Source: Faecalibacterium sp. I3-3-89 (GTDB taxonomy: Bacteria; Bacillota; Clostridia; Oscillospirales; Ruminococcaceae). Taken from it: DNA of 64,000 bases. Positions 32,929-43,015 of this stretch are shown here, one piece after another. Position numbers and translations under genes: made by a program. Each line of letters starts with the position of its first letter. Position 1 is the stretch's first letter. The stretch spans positions 496,001-560,000 of the forward strand of contig NZ_CP094468.1 in NCBI RefSeq assembly GCF_023347275.1, in the 5' to 3' direction. The notes under the pieces were generated by a model. It did not search any database. It was not told the DNA's origin and saw only the letters and a list, made by a program, of their open reading frames with translations.

Positions 32929-34044
32929 ATGGCTTCGATCAGCTGCCAGCATATCTACAAGATCTACCCCGGTGCTACTGCTCCTTCTGTCACCGATTTC
33001 AACCTGGAGATTCAGGACAAGGAGTTCATCATCTTTGTCGGCCCCTCTGGCTGCGGTAAGTCCACCACCCTGCGCATGATCGCCGGTCTGGAGGAGATCT
33101 CCAAGGGCGAGATGTACATCGGCGGCCGCCTCATCAACGACGTCCCCCCGAAGGACCGCGACATCGCCATGGTCTTCCAGAGCTACGCTCTGTACCCCCA
33201 CATGACCGTCTACAAGAACATCGCTTTCGGTCTGGAGCTGCGCAAGACCCCGAAGGACGAGATCGACCGCCGCGTCCATGAGGCTGCCAAGATCCTTGAG
33301 ATCGAGCACCTGCTGGACCGCAAGCCCAAGGCTCTGTCCGGCGGCCAGCGCCAGCGTGTCGCTCTGGGCCGCGCAATGGTTCGTAACCCGGCTGTCTTCC
33401 TGCTGGACGAGCCTCTGTCCAACCTGGATGCAAAGCTGCGTACCTCCATGCGTACCGAGATCATCAAGCTGCACAAGAAGCTGGCTACCACCTTCATCTA
33501 CGTCACCCACGACCAGACCGAGGCTATGACCATGGGCGACCGCATCGTCGTCATGAAGGACGGCATCATCCAGCAGGTCGATACCCCGCAGAACCTGTAT
33601 GATATGCCCTGCAATATGTTCGTTGCAGGCTTCATCGGCAGCCCCCAGATGAACTTCCTCGACGGTACTGTCATCAAGAAGGGCGACCAGTACGGCATCG
33701 ATCTGGGCGGCGACGTCATCCCCCTGCCCAAGGAGAAGACCGCTGACGGCAAGCTGGATTCCTACGTCGGCAAAAAGGTCAAGATGGGCATCCGTCCCGA
33801 GGACATCGACGACGAGCCGGAGTTTATGGCAAAGCACACCGACTGCCAGCTGGATGCTCAGGTCGATGTCTCTGAGATGATGGGCGCTGAGATCTACCTG
33901 TACCTCGAGTACAAGGGCAACAAGATGACCGCCCGCGTCGCTCCTACCTCCAAGGCACGCAACGGAGACAAGGTCCGCGTTGCCTTCGATCCCCACAAGG
34001 TCCATCTCTTCGACGTCGAGACCGAGCAGACCGTCCTGAACTGA
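32929..34044 (+). CDS. Sugar ABC transporter ATP-binding protein, MsmX/UgpC (CUT1) type, orphan
   Basis: A 371-residue ATPase that powers CUT1 sugar importers. Walker A GPSGCGKST at about 37-45, Q-loop FQSYALYPHMTV, signature LSGGQRQRVALGRA, Walker B AVFLLDEPLSNLD, H-loop VTHDQTEAM, and C-terminal TOBE/MalK-type regulatory domain from about 245. No permease or sugar-binding gene is adjacent, as for MsmX/MsmK, one ATPase shared by many sugar importers. Codon use is highly biased, suggesting abundant expression. GGAGGAAAA precedes the ATG. Confidence 0.93.
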   Translation: MASISCQHIYKIYPGATAPSVTDFNLEIQDKEFIIFVGPSGCGKSTTLRMIAGLEEISKGEMYIGGRLINDVPPKDRDIAMVFQSYALYPHMTVYKNIAFGLELRKTPKDEIDRRVHEAAKILEIEHLLDRKPKALSGGQRQRVALGRAMVRNPAVFLLDEPLSNLDAKLRTSMRTEIIKLHKKLATTFIYVTHDQTEAMTMGDRIVVMKDGIIQQVDTPQNLYDMPCNMFVAGFIGSPQMNFLDGTVIKKGDQYGIDLGGDVIPLPKEKTADGKLDSYVGKKVKMGIRPEDIDDEPEFMAKHTDCQLDAQVDVSEMMGAEIYLYLEYKGNKMTARVAPTSKARNGDKVRVAFDPHKVHLFDVETEQTVLN

Positions 34045-34079
34045 TCGTCTAAGATCATTTTTGATCCTCCTATCATAAG

Positions 34080-34120
34080 AAAGACCGCCGGGCATCAAAA
34101 CCCGGCGGTCTTTCGTTTTG
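34080..34120 (+). terminator. Terminator of the ABC ATPase gene
   Basis: AAAGACCGCCGGG pairs with CCCGGCGGTCTTT across 8 bases, then CGTTTTG. Confidence 0.85.
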
Positions 34121-34137
34121 CCCGGAAAAGGACAAAA

Positions 34138-34178
34138 TAAAAAACCCACGCTGCGGCAAAGCAAAACGCAGCATGGGT
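34138..34178 (-). terminator. Terminator of the uxuA-uxuB operon
   Basis: ACCCACGCTGCG pairs with CGCAGCATGGGT (one mismatch); on the minus strand it is followed by six T residues, 35 bases after the uxuB stop. Confidence 0.75.
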
Positions 34179-34212
34179 GCGGGAATGGCTTAATTCAAGA
34201 TACAGTCAGCGC

Positions 34213-35799
34213 TCAGCGGGCCAGCGTGTACTTGTGCAGGGTGGCGCGGACAGCGCCGGGGCCTGCGAACAGCTCCTTGGCCATGGACTCGATCTTCTCG
34301 CCCAGACCGACGGCATACAGATCCACGCCAAAGACATCGGCACGGCTGTACAGAGCCTTCAGGCAGGAGAAGTCCTGCTCACCGGCCTCCACCTTCAGGG
34401 GAGCCACGATGGCCTGCAGCTCAGCCAGCATCGGGTCAGCAGAGATCTCGAAGGGCTGGCCGTTGTCGTCGATGCCCTTCAGGTAGCGGGCATAGCCTGC
34501 CAGAACCAGCGGGATGAGGACGAGGTTGGACTTGTCCAGACCGCGCTCCTCGTAGGCCTTGATGGTCTCGCCGAAGCGGATGGCCAGCTTCTGAGAGGTA
34601 TCGGTAGCGATACGCTGGGGAGCATCGGGCATGAAGGGGTTGGGCAGGCGGCGGTTGATGACAGCGCCGATGAACTCGTAGGGGTTCAGCACGCCGGGAT
34701 CGACGACCACGGGCATGGCCTCGATGTAGCCGATCTTCTGGATGAAGGCGCGCAGATCCTCGTCGGCCATCTCGGCAGAGATGAGGGTGTAGCCCAGCAT
34801 ACAGCCGTAGATGGACATGGCGGTGTGCAGGGGATTCAGGCAGGTGCAGACCTTCATCTTCTCGATCTTATCGACGGTCTCGCGGTCGCAGTAGAGGACA
34901 CCGCCCAGCTCCAGCGGGGGACGGCCATTGGTGTAGTGATCCTCGATGCAGAGGTACTGGGTCTCCTCGGCGTTGACGAAGGGAGCGGTGAAGGTGTGCT
35001 TCTCGGTGACGATGGTGTAGTTGTCCTCGAAGCCGTCGTCGGCCAGCATCTGCTGGACCTTGGCATCCGGGCGGGGGGTGATCTTGTCGATCATGCTCCA
35101 CGGGAAGGTGATCTTGGTTTCGTCCTTGACGTAGGCGAGGAACTCGGCAGGCACCAGACCCTGCTCGACCCACTTGGAGGCGTAGGCAAAGACCGCAGCC
35201 TTGACCTTATCGCCGTTGTGAGAGCAGTTGTCCATGCTCTGGACGGTCAGGGGCAGAGCACCGGCCTTGAAGCGCTCGTAGAGCAGGGCAGTGACCTTGC
35301 CCATGGCCAGCACGGGGGTCAGGCCGCGCTCGAGGTCAGCAGGAGCGACGCCGTAGCCCTTCTCGGTGATGGTGAAGGAGATCATCTGCAGGCTGGGAGC
35401 CTGAAAGATCTCGACCAGACGTGCCCAGTCAGCACCGAAGGAGTAGTCGGCCTTCAGGCTCTCGGTGACGGAGGCGATGACCTTCTTTTCGATGTCGCCG
35501 GTGGACTTCAGGCAGACCAGCAGGCTCAGGTTGTCGTAGGGCTGGTAAGCCTTGTCGATGATCTCGTAGTCGAAGCTCTCGGCCACGATGACGCCGCGGT
35601 CATACTTGCCGCTGTTCAGTGCGTCGTTCAGGATGGCAGCCGGGAAAGCACGGAAGATGTTGCCGGCACCGAAGTGCACCCAAGTGGGTTCTGCGTGGGT
35701 CTTGGCCTTGACGGCCTCGACGTCGAACTTGGGCAGCTCATAGCCCTTTTCTGCCCACTCGGCAGAGAGATTGCCGTTTTTAATGTCAGTCAGCTTCAT
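34213..35799 (-). CDS. uxuB: D-mannonate oxidoreductase (fructuronate reductase), mannitol dehydrogenase family
   Basis: A 528-residue member of the polyol-specific long-chain dehydrogenase family. It has the N-terminal HFGAGNIFRAF NAD-binding start and the catalytic Lys-Asn-His set in KVCTCLNPLHTAMSIYGCML. In the hexuronate pathway it reduces D-fructuronate to D-mannonate with NADH. It follows uxuA by 6 bases and shares its promoter. The family also includes mannitol, altronate and arabinitol dehydrogenases, so the name relies on the neighbour. Adjacent D-glucuronate isomerase and kdg genes are not in the window. Confidence 0.85.
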   Translation of the reverse strand: MKLTDIKNGNLSAEWAEKGYELPKFDVEAVKAKTHAEPTWVHFGAGNIFRAFPAAILNDALNSGKYDRGVIVAESFDYEIIDKAYQPYDNLSLLVCLKSTGDIEKKVIASVTESLKADYSFGADWARLVEIFQAPSLQMISFTITEKGYGVAPADLERGLTPVLAMGKVTALLYERFKAGALPLTVQSMDNCSHNGDKVKAAVFAYASKWVEQGLVPAEFLAYVKDETKITFPWSMIDKITPRPDAKVQQMLADDGFEDNYTIVTEKHTFTAPFVNAEETQYLCIEDHYTNGRPPLELGGVLYCDRETVDKIEKMKVCTCLNPLHTAMSIYGCMLGYTLISAEMADEDLRAFIQKIGYIEAMPVVVDPGVLNPYEFIGAVINRRLPNPFMPDAPQRIATDTSQKLAIRFGETIKAYEERGLDKSNLVLIPLVLAGYARYLKGIDDNGQPFEISADPMLAELQAIVAPLKVEAGEQDFSCLKALYSRADVFGVDLYAVGLGEKIESMAKELFAGPGAVRATLHKYTLAR

Positions 35800-35805
35800 A
35801 TTCGA

Positions 35806-36906
35806 TCAGCCCTTCTTCTTTTCTTCGTCCAGACGGTCCAGCAGGTCCCAGACGCCCAGCATATACTGGATGCCCAGCGCACGGTCATACTTGCCGTAGC
35901 CGGGGCGGCAGACGCCGGGGCCTTCCTCCCACAGCTGACGGCCATGGTCGGGGCGGATGTAGCCCTCGAAGCCGCAGTCATGGTAGGCGCGCAGGATCTC
36001 GATGATGCCGGTCTCGCCGCAGCAGTCGCGGTGGGCAGCCTCGGAGAAGTCGCCGTTGGGGAAGTGATGGATGTTGCGGATGTGTGCGAATGCGATGCGG
36101 TCGCAGTGCTTGCGGACGATCTCAGCCACATTGTTATTGGGGTTGGCGTTCAGGCTGCCGGAGCAGAGGGTCAGGCAGTTGTACTCATCGTCCACCATGC
36201 TCAGGAAGCGGTCGATGCTCTGGGCATCCACCAGCAGGCGGGGCAGGCCGAAGATATCCCAAGGGGGATCGTCCATGTGGATGGCCATCTTGATGTCGCA
36301 CTCGCGGCAGGTGGGCATCAGGGCTTCAAGGAAGTACTTCAGGTTCTCCCAGAGCTTCTCCTTGGTGACGGGGGCGTAGGCCTTGAACAGCTCGTCCAGC
36401 TTTGCCATCCGCTCCGGCTCCCAGCCGGGGAAGGTCATGTTGTACTTCTCGGTGAAGGACATGATGTACTCGGCCATGGACTTGTAATCGTCCTTGATCT
36501 TGTCCTTTTCGTAGAACAGTGCAGTGGAGCCGTCGCCGACGGGGTGGAACAGGTCGGTGCGGGTCCAGTCAAAGATGGGCATGAAGTTGTAGCAGATGAC
36601 CTTGACGCCGAACTTGGACAGGTTGCGGATGCACTGCTTATAGTTCTCGATGTACTTGTCGCGGGTGGGCAGGCCGATCTTGATGTCGTCGTGGACGTTG
36701 ACCGACTCGACAACGTCCATGTCGAAGCCATAGGCGTGGATCTGGTCTGCGACCTTCTGGATCTCGTCGATTTCCCAGATCTCGCCGGGCATCTTGTTGT
36801 GCAGTGCCCAGACGATGCTGGTCACGCCGGGGATCTGCTTGATGTCGCTGAGGGTGACGGGGTCGTTGCCCTCGCCATACCAGCGCCAACCCATTTTCAT
36901 AGGCAT
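35806..36906 (-). CDS. uxuA: Mannonate dehydratase
   Basis: A 366-residue TIM-barrel enzyme that removes water from D-mannonate to give 2-keto-3-deoxygluconate. The N-terminus MPMKMGWRWYGEGNDPVTL and the sequence NFMPIFDWTRTDL, HMDDPPWDIFGLPRL and CSGSLNANPNN (metal and substrate ligands) are typical of UxuA. GGAGG lies 9 bases before the ATG. First gene of uxuAB, after a regulated-looking promoter with two palindromes. Confidence 0.95.
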   Translation of the reverse strand: MPMKMGWRWYGEGNDPVTLSDIKQIPGVTSIVWALHNKMPGEIWEIDEIQKVADQIHAYGFDMDVVESVNVHDDIKIGLPTRDKYIENYKQCIRNLSKFGVKVICYNFMPIFDWTRTDLFHPVGDGSTALFYEKDKIKDDYKSMAEYIMSFTEKYNMTFPGWEPERMAKLDELFKAYAPVTKEKLWENLKYFLEALMPTCRECDIKMAIHMDDPPWDIFGLPRLLVDAQSIDRFLSMVDDEYNCLTLCSGSLNANPNNNVAEIVRKHCDRIAFAHIRNIHHFPNGDFSEAAHRDCCGETGIIEILRAYHDCGFEGYIRPDHGRQLWEEGPGVCRPGYGKYDRALGIQYMLGVWDLLDRLDEEKKKG

Positions 36907-36974
36907 AGTGGATGTCCTCCGTTTATCTTGCTTTGCGTTTGTGCGCGGCAGGAGTGCCTCGCTCTCTCACTTAT

Positions 36975-37003
36975 ATTCTAATATATCAGTTGCGAATTGG
37001 CAA
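36975..37003 (-). promoter_or_regulatory. Promoter of uxuA-uxuB
   Basis: On the minus strand TTGCCA (37003-36998), 17-bp spacer, TAGAAT (36980-36975), 68 bases before the uxuA start. Confidence 0.65.
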
Positions 37004-37005
37004 TA

Positions 37006-37051
37006 GTCGATTCGACGACTTTTGGAGTTTTTTCTTGTATACTTTATACAA
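37006..37051. promoter_or_regulatory. Two palindromes upstream of the uxuA promoter
   Basis: GTCGA-T-TCGAC (37006-37016) abuts the -35 box, and TTGTATA-CTT-TATACAA (37035-37051) has perfect 7-bp arms. Both have the size of GntR- or LacI-type operators; no such regulator gene is adjacent. Confidence 0.5.
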
Positions 37052-37070
37052 AACGGCATAGAAAAGAGAA

Positions 37071-37111
37071 AAAAGGGCGTCAGCCCGGCAGCGCCGGGCT
37101 GACGCCCTTTT
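37071..37111 (-). terminator. Terminator of eno
   Basis: A perfect 19-bp stem starting AAAAGGGCGTCAGCC with a 3-base loop; the minus strand continues with T residues. Confidence 0.9.
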
Positions 37112-37124
37112 CGATGATCTCAGG

Positions 37125-38486
<1,362 letters not shown>

Positions 38487-38498
38487 CTAACCGACATT

Positions 38499-38527
38499 AT
38501 CCTACCATGATTCGGCCCGGGATGCAA
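38499..38527 (-). promoter_or_regulatory. Promoter of eno
   Basis: On the minus strand TTGCAT (38527-38522), 17-bp spacer, TAGGAT (38504-38499), followed by GGTTAGTTAG, which repeats the left half of the palindrome at 48246. Confidence 0.55.
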
Positions 38528-38724
38528 GAGAAAACGATGATGTTAGCCAAAACGAACTTCAATGCAGGAAAGTTGTGTCATCTTTTTGTTACTTGTGAAT
38601 CGATTTCATGTTCTGTTTTTCTCAGGTGAACAATTTGAAAAAGTAACCAAAAAGCAACCGATGATTTTGTGAAAAATAGCAAGTTTTGCCGGAAAGCCCT
38701 CGGAAACTATGGACGATTTGTGAA

Positions 38725-38753
38725 TTGCAGACTTGCACCGGAGTGCTTATAAT
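38725..38753 (+). promoter_or_regulatory. Promoter of the liv operon
   Basis: TTGCAG (38725-38730), 17-bp spacer, TATAAT (38748-38753). The rest of the gap 38424-38890 holds the eno promoter and an AT-rich patch near 38540-38690 without genes. Confidence 0.8.
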
Positions 38754-38770
38754 AAGACTCAAGATAGCAG

Positions 38771-38814
38771 AGCCGCTTTGAGGGAAGGGAACTTTGCTTC
38801 CTTAGCGGCTTTTC
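38771..38814 (+). promoter_or_regulatory. Hairpin leader of livJ
   Basis: AGCCGCT (38771-38777) faces AGCGGCT (38804-38810), followed by three more T residues, within a leader of about 130 bases. It could attenuate or stabilise the transcript. Confidence 0.45.
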
Positions 38815-38890
38815 CGGATACCGGCAGCAGGCCGGGCAGGAAAGCCGCCAAAAACACGAATGCTTCCAAATATCAGGAGGATATAGACTT

Positions 38891-40102
38891 ATGAAAAACA
38901 TGATCTCTCGTCGTAACTTTCTGGCTGCTGCCGGTGTTGTGACTGCTGCCGGTGTTCTGACCGCCTGCGGCGGCTCTTCCAGCACCGCTGCTTCCACCTC
39001 CACCGCTGCTTCCACTGCCGCTTCCGGCGACACCATCAAGGTCGGCGTCATCGGACCTCTGACCGGCGATGTCTCTGTCTACGGTCAGGCCGTCGTCAAC
39101 GGCGCTACCCTGTACCTGAAGCAGGTCAACGAAAAGGGCGGCGTCAACGGCAAGCAGCTTGAGATCATCACGATGGACGAGCAGGGCGATGCTACGCAGG
39201 CTGTCACCTGCTTCACCAAGATGTGCGATCAGGGCATCACCGCTCTGGTGGGCGACGTCACCACCACCCCGACTCTGGCTGTCGTGGCCGAGAGTCAGGA
39301 TTACAATATGCCCATGGTCACTGCTTCTGCGACCGCTGAGGCTGTCACCTACGATGCCGAGACCGACACCGTCTATGAGAACGTCTTCCGTGCTACCTTC
39401 ACCGACCCGTTCCAGGGCATCAAGATGGCAGACTACGCTTACCAGAAACTGGGCTACACCAAGGCAGCCGTCATCTTCAAGAAGGGCGCTGACTACAACG
39501 AGGGTCTGGCCGAGAACTTCGTCAACGAGTTCGAGGCACAGGGAGGCACCATCGTCGATCAGGAGAGCTACTCCGACGGCGACGTCGATTACAAGACTCA
39601 GCTGACCACCATCCTCGGCAAAGCCCCCGAGACGGTCTTCTGCCCCAACTACTATCAGGAGGTGGGTCAGATCCTGTCTCAGGCAGAGAGCATCGGCCTG
39701 ACGGTCCCCTTCCTCGGCGGCGACGGCTGGGATGGTCTGGAGGGCTATGCTTCCAACGACCAGCTGACCGACACCTACTTCTGCGCCAACTATGCAAAGG
39801 GCTCCAACACCGACTTTGAGGATGCCTACAAGGCAGAGTACGGTGAGGAGTACCCCAACGGCTTCTCTCCGCTGGGCTACGATGCAGCAATGACCATTGT
39901 TTACGGCATTCAGGCCGCAGAGGATGCCGGTCTTGAGGCTGCCTCTGACGACTACAAGCAGGCTGTCATCGATGCCATCAAGGGCGGTACGATCAATGGC
40001 ATCACCGGCACCTTCACCTTCGACGAGCACAACAACCCCGTCAAGCAGACCGCTATCCTGACCTATGTGGACGGCAAGCCGGTCCTGAAGGAGATGTTCT
40101 GA
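38891..40102 (+). CDS. livJ: Branched-chain amino acid ABC transporter, substrate-binding lipoprotein
   Basis: A 403-residue type I periplasmic-binding-fold lipoprotein. The signal has SRRNFLAAAG and lipobox LTAC, then a Ser/Thr/Ala linker. Mature landmarks are KVGVIGPLTGDVSVYGQAVVNGA, VGDVTTTPTLAVVAESQDYNMPMVTASAT and VFRATFTDPFQGIKMADYAY. It delivers Leu/Ile/Val or a related amino acid to LivHMGF. Codon use is biased as in abundant proteins. A hairpin with T-run follows before livH. Confidence 0.93.
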   Translation: MKNMISRRNFLAAAGVVTAAGVLTACGGSSSTAASTSTAASTAASGDTIKVGVIGPLTGDVSVYGQAVVNGATLYLKQVNEKGGVNGKQLEIITMDEQGDATQAVTCFTKMCDQGITALVGDVTTTPTLAVVAESQDYNMPMVTASATAEAVTYDAETDTVYENVFRATFTDPFQGIKMADYAYQKLGYTKAAVIFKKGADYNEGLAENFVNEFEAQGGTIVDQESYSDGDVDYKTQLTTILGKAPETVFCPNYYQEVGQILSQAESIGLTVPFLGGDGWDGLEGYASNDQLTDTYFCANYAKGSNTDFEDAYKAEYGEEYPNGFSPLGYDAAMTIVYGIQAAEDAGLEAASDDYKQAVIDAIKGGTINGITGTFTFDEHNNPVKQTAILTYVDGKPVLKEMF

Positions 40103-40169
40103 TCCTGCTCTGGTTCTGCGCACCGGTGTGCGGCATAAGAGCGAGATCCAGAAAGTAAATGACCCATTT

Positions 40170-40213
40170 GCGGAGACCGCCGGAACAGGTTTACTCGGCA
40201 GCCTCCGCTTTTT
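40170..40213 (+). terminator. Intra-operon terminator between livJ and livH
   Basis: GCGGAG (40170-40175) pairs with CTCCGC (40203-40208), with an inner GCCG/CGGC pair, then five T residues. Same arrangement as in the TRAP operon. Confidence 0.7.
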
Positions 40214-40253
40214 GTTATATCCGTCCACGACCTCAGAAAGGAAGTATCAGACA

Positions 40254-41132
40254 ATGACAGTGTTTTTCAGCCAGCTCATCAACGGCTTGTCGCTGGGCAG
40301 CATCTACGCACTGATCGCACTGGGCTACAGCATGGTGTACGGCATCATCCTGCTGTTGAACTTTGCCCACGGCGATGTCATCATGGTGGGTGCGTATATG
40401 TCATGGTTCGTCATGAACCAGCTGGGTCTTGGCCCGGTAACTGCCGTCTGCGCCACCATCATCACCTGTACGCTGCTGGGCGTGGTCATCGAGAAGGTGG
40501 CCTACACCCCGCTGCGCAGTGCGCCCCGCATCTCTCTGCTCATCACGGCCATCGGTGTGTCGTTTTTCCTTGAGTACACTGCAGAGCTGGTCATGGGCAG
40601 CGGCGCAAAGGTCATCCCCTCCTATTTTGACGCCAAGACCTTCTCGGTCGGCAAGGTGCCTCTGGGCCTGACCTCCATCATCACGCTGGTCGTTACGGTG
40701 CTGTCCATGCTGGCGCTGACCTTCCTCGTCCAGAAGACCAAGCTCGGCAAGGCCATGCGCGCCGTCTCGGAGGATATGGATGCTGCCCGCCTGATGGGCA
40801 TCAACGTCAACAGCACCATCTCCTTCACCTTCGCGGTCGGCTCGGCGCTGGCCGGCATCGGCTCGGTGCTGTACTGCTGCTCCTACCCGCAGGCCACCCC
40901 CACGATGGGCTCCATGCTGGGCCTGAAAGCCTTCGTCGCCGCCGTTCTGGGCGGCATCGGCTCCATCCCGGGCGCTATGGTCGGCGGTATCGCCATCGGC
41001 CTGTGCGAGTGCTTCGTCTCGGCCATCGGCCTGTCTGCATGGAAGGACGCCGTCACATTTGCCATCCTCATCATCGTGCTGCTGGTCAAGCCCACGGGCT
41101 TCCTCGGCCGCAAGGTGCAGGAAAAGGTGTAA
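40254..41132 (+). CDS. livH: Branched-chain amino acid ABC transporter permease LivH
   Basis: A 292-residue permease with about eight helices: LINGLSLGSIYALIALGYSMVYGIILLLNFAHGDVIMVGAY at the start (key part GLSLGSIYALIALGYSMVYG) and the cytoplasmic coupling loop GKAMRAVSEDMDAARLMGINVNSTI (key part EDMDAARLMGI). The ATG at 40254 follows AAAGGAAG; upstream in-frame residues overlap the hairpin region and were excluded. Confidence 0.95.
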   Translation: MTVFFSQLINGLSLGSIYALIALGYSMVYGIILLLNFAHGDVIMVGAYMSWFVMNQLGLGPVTAVCATIITCTLLGVVIEKVAYTPLRSAPRISLLITAIGVSFFLEYTAELVMGSGAKVIPSYFDAKTFSVGKVPLGLTSIITLVVTVLSMLALTFLVQKTKLGKAMRAVSEDMDAARLMGINVNSTISFTFAVGSALAGIGSVLYCCSYPQATPTMGSMLGLKAFVAAVLGGIGSIPGAMVGGIAIGLCECFVSAIGLSAWKDAVTFAILIIVLLVKPTGFLGRKVQEKV

Positions 41133-41145
41133 GGGGGACTGTAAC

Positions 41146-42180
41146 ATGAACAAACTGAAACGCAAGACCCTGAAGATGCCGGTGCGCTATCTGATGAACA
41201 CCGTGCTGGTGGTGCTGCTGTTCGTTCTGCTCTCCTTCATGACGCAGAACGTCCTCTCCACCTATCAGAACAAAGTCCTGCTCACCGTGGGCATCAATAT
41301 CATCCTCGCCGTGTCCCTGAACGTGTCCACCGGCTATCTGGGTCAGCTGCCGCTGGGCCATGCCGGATTTATGGCTGTGGGTGCTTATACCTGCGCCCTC
41401 TTCACCAAGTACAGCCCGCTGCCCTCCGGCGTGGCGTTTGTCATCGGTCTGGCGCTGGGCGCTGTGATGGCCGGCATCTTCGGCGTCCTCATCGGCATCC
41501 CGGCTCTCCGCCTGACCGGCGACTATCTGGCCATCCTGACGCTGGGCTTCGGCGAGATCATCCGCATCACCCTGAACAACATCGACGATGTGCTGGGCTT
41601 CAAGCTGTTCTACGGCGCAAAGGGCCTCAAGAACATCCCGAAATACTCCAATTACTGGAACGTCTTCCTCTGCGTGGTCATCACCTGCTTCGCCATCCAC
41701 GCCATGATGAAGAGCCGCCATGGCCGGGCTGTCCTCGCCATCCGCGACAACGAGATCGCAGCCGAGAGCTGCGGCATCCAGACGACCTATTATAAGGTCA
41801 TGGCCTTCGCCTTCTCTGCGGCCTTCGCCGGTCTGGCCGGCGGCCTGTACGCCTGCTATCTGGGCGTCCTCGACCCCTCTACCTTCGGCTTCATGAAGTC
41901 CATCGAGATCCTGGTCATGGTGGTTCTGGGCGGCATGGGCTCCATGCTTGGCTCCATCCTCTCCGCCACCGTCCTGACCATCCTGCCCGAGGCCACCCGC
42001 AGCTTCGAGAGCTACCGCATGGTGGTCTACTCGCTGGTGCTGATCCTCATGATGATCTTCCGCCCGGGCGGACTGCTGGGCAGCTATGACTTCTCGATGA
42101 GCCGCATTGTGGAAAAGGCCATGAACGGCGAACTGTTCCGCAAAAAGAATGCTGACAAGGAGGGCGCAGACCATGAGTGA
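41146..42180 (+). CDS. livM: Branched-chain amino acid ABC transporter permease LivM
   Basis: A 344-residue permease, partner of LivH: NVSTGYLGQLPLGHAGFMAVGAY and the coupling loop GRAVLAIRDNEIAAESCGIQTTYYKVMAFAFSAAFAGLAGGLYA (key part RDNEIAAESCGI). The ATG at 41146 has AAGGGGG upstream. Its last codons overlap the livG start by 8 bases. Confidence 0.95.
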   Translation: MNKLKRKTLKMPVRYLMNTVLVVLLFVLLSFMTQNVLSTYQNKVLLTVGINIILAVSLNVSTGYLGQLPLGHAGFMAVGAYTCALFTKYSPLPSGVAFVIGLALGAVMAGIFGVLIGIPALRLTGDYLAILTLGFGEIIRITLNNIDDVLGFKLFYGAKGLKNIPKYSNYWNVFLCVVITCFAIHAMMKSRHGRAVLAIRDNEIAAESCGIQTTYYKVMAFAFSAAFAGLAGGLYACYLGVLDPSTFGFMKSIEILVMVVLGGMGSMLGSILSATVLTILPEATRSFESYRMVVYSLVLILMMIFRPGGLLGSYDFSMSRIVEKAMNGELFRKKNADKEGADHE

Positions 42181-43012
42181 GTTTCAGACGAAGTTACACA
42201 GCGTCCCTTCCGGCGGCTTTCTGACCGACCGCGACAAGGACAAGAAGCCCATCCTCGACGTCCGTGAGCTGGGCATCGACTTCGGCGGTCTGACCGCCGT
42301 GGACGGCTTCAACCTGATGATCGGCCGCAACGAGATCACGGGCCTCATCGGCCCCAACGGTGCCGGTAAGACCACGGTGTTCAACCTGCTGACCAACGTG
42401 TATCAGCCGACCCGCGGCTCCATCCTCATCGATGGTATGCCCACCGCCGGGAAGAAGACCTATCAGGTCAACCGGATGGGCGTGGCCCGCACCTTCCAGA
42501 ACATCCGGCTGTTCAAAGAGCTGTCCGTCATCGACAATGTGAAGGTGGGCCTCCATGAGTCCATGAAGTACAATCTGGCCTCCTCGCTCCTCCGCCTGCC
42601 CAACTACTGGAAGGAAGAGAAGAAGTGCACCGAGCGTGCACTGGAGCTGCTGGACATCTTCCACATGGCCGACCTCGCCGATGCACAGGCCGGCAGCCTG
42701 CCCTACGGCGCGCAGCGCCGTCTGGAGATCATGCGTGCTCTGGCCACCAGCCCGAAGCTGCTGCTGCTGGACGAGCCTGCCGCCGGTATGAACCCCTCCG
42801 AGACTGCGGAGCTGACCGAGACCATCCGCCGCATCCGCGACGAGTTCAACATCGCTGTCCTGCTCATCGAGCACGATATGAGCCTTGTCATGGGCATCTG
42901 CGAGGGCATCGCCGTGCTGAACTTTGGCCGTATCATCGCCAAGGGCACGCCGGACGAGATCCGCAATAACCCGCAGGTCATTGAAGCCTATCTGGGCAAA
43001 AAGGAGGGCTGA
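42173..43012 (+). CDS. livG: Branched-chain amino acid ABC transporter ATPase LivG
   Basis: A 279-residue ATPase: Walker A GPNGAGKTT at about 61-69, LivG-specific RTFQNIRLF in the Q-loop, signature LPYGAQRRLEIMRAL, Walker B LLLLDEPAAGMNPSE and H-loop LIEHDMSLVMGI. AAGGAGG precedes the ATG. Forms a heterodimer with LivF. Confidence 0.95.
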   Translation: MSEFQTKLHSVPSGGFLTDRDKDKKPILDVRELGIDFGGLTAVDGFNLMIGRNEITGLIGPNGAGKTTVFNLLTNVYQPTRGSILIDGMPTAGKKTYQVNRMGVARTFQNIRLFKELSVIDNVKVGLHESMKYNLASSLLRLPNYWKEEKKCTERALELLDIFHMADLADAQAGSLPYGAQRRLEIMRALATSPKLLLLDEPAAGMNPSETAELTETIRRIRDEFNIAVLLIEHDMSLVMGICEGIAVLNFGRIIAKGTPDEIRNNPQVIEAYLGKKEG

Positions 43013-43015
43013 GCG

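Noticed and set aside
34177..36981. A very long open frame antisense to uxuA-uxuB (over 900 codons)
   Set aside because: It mirrors the codon structure of the real genes in GC-rich DNA, has no ribosome site or family motif, and the sense strand is clearly uxuA and uxuB.
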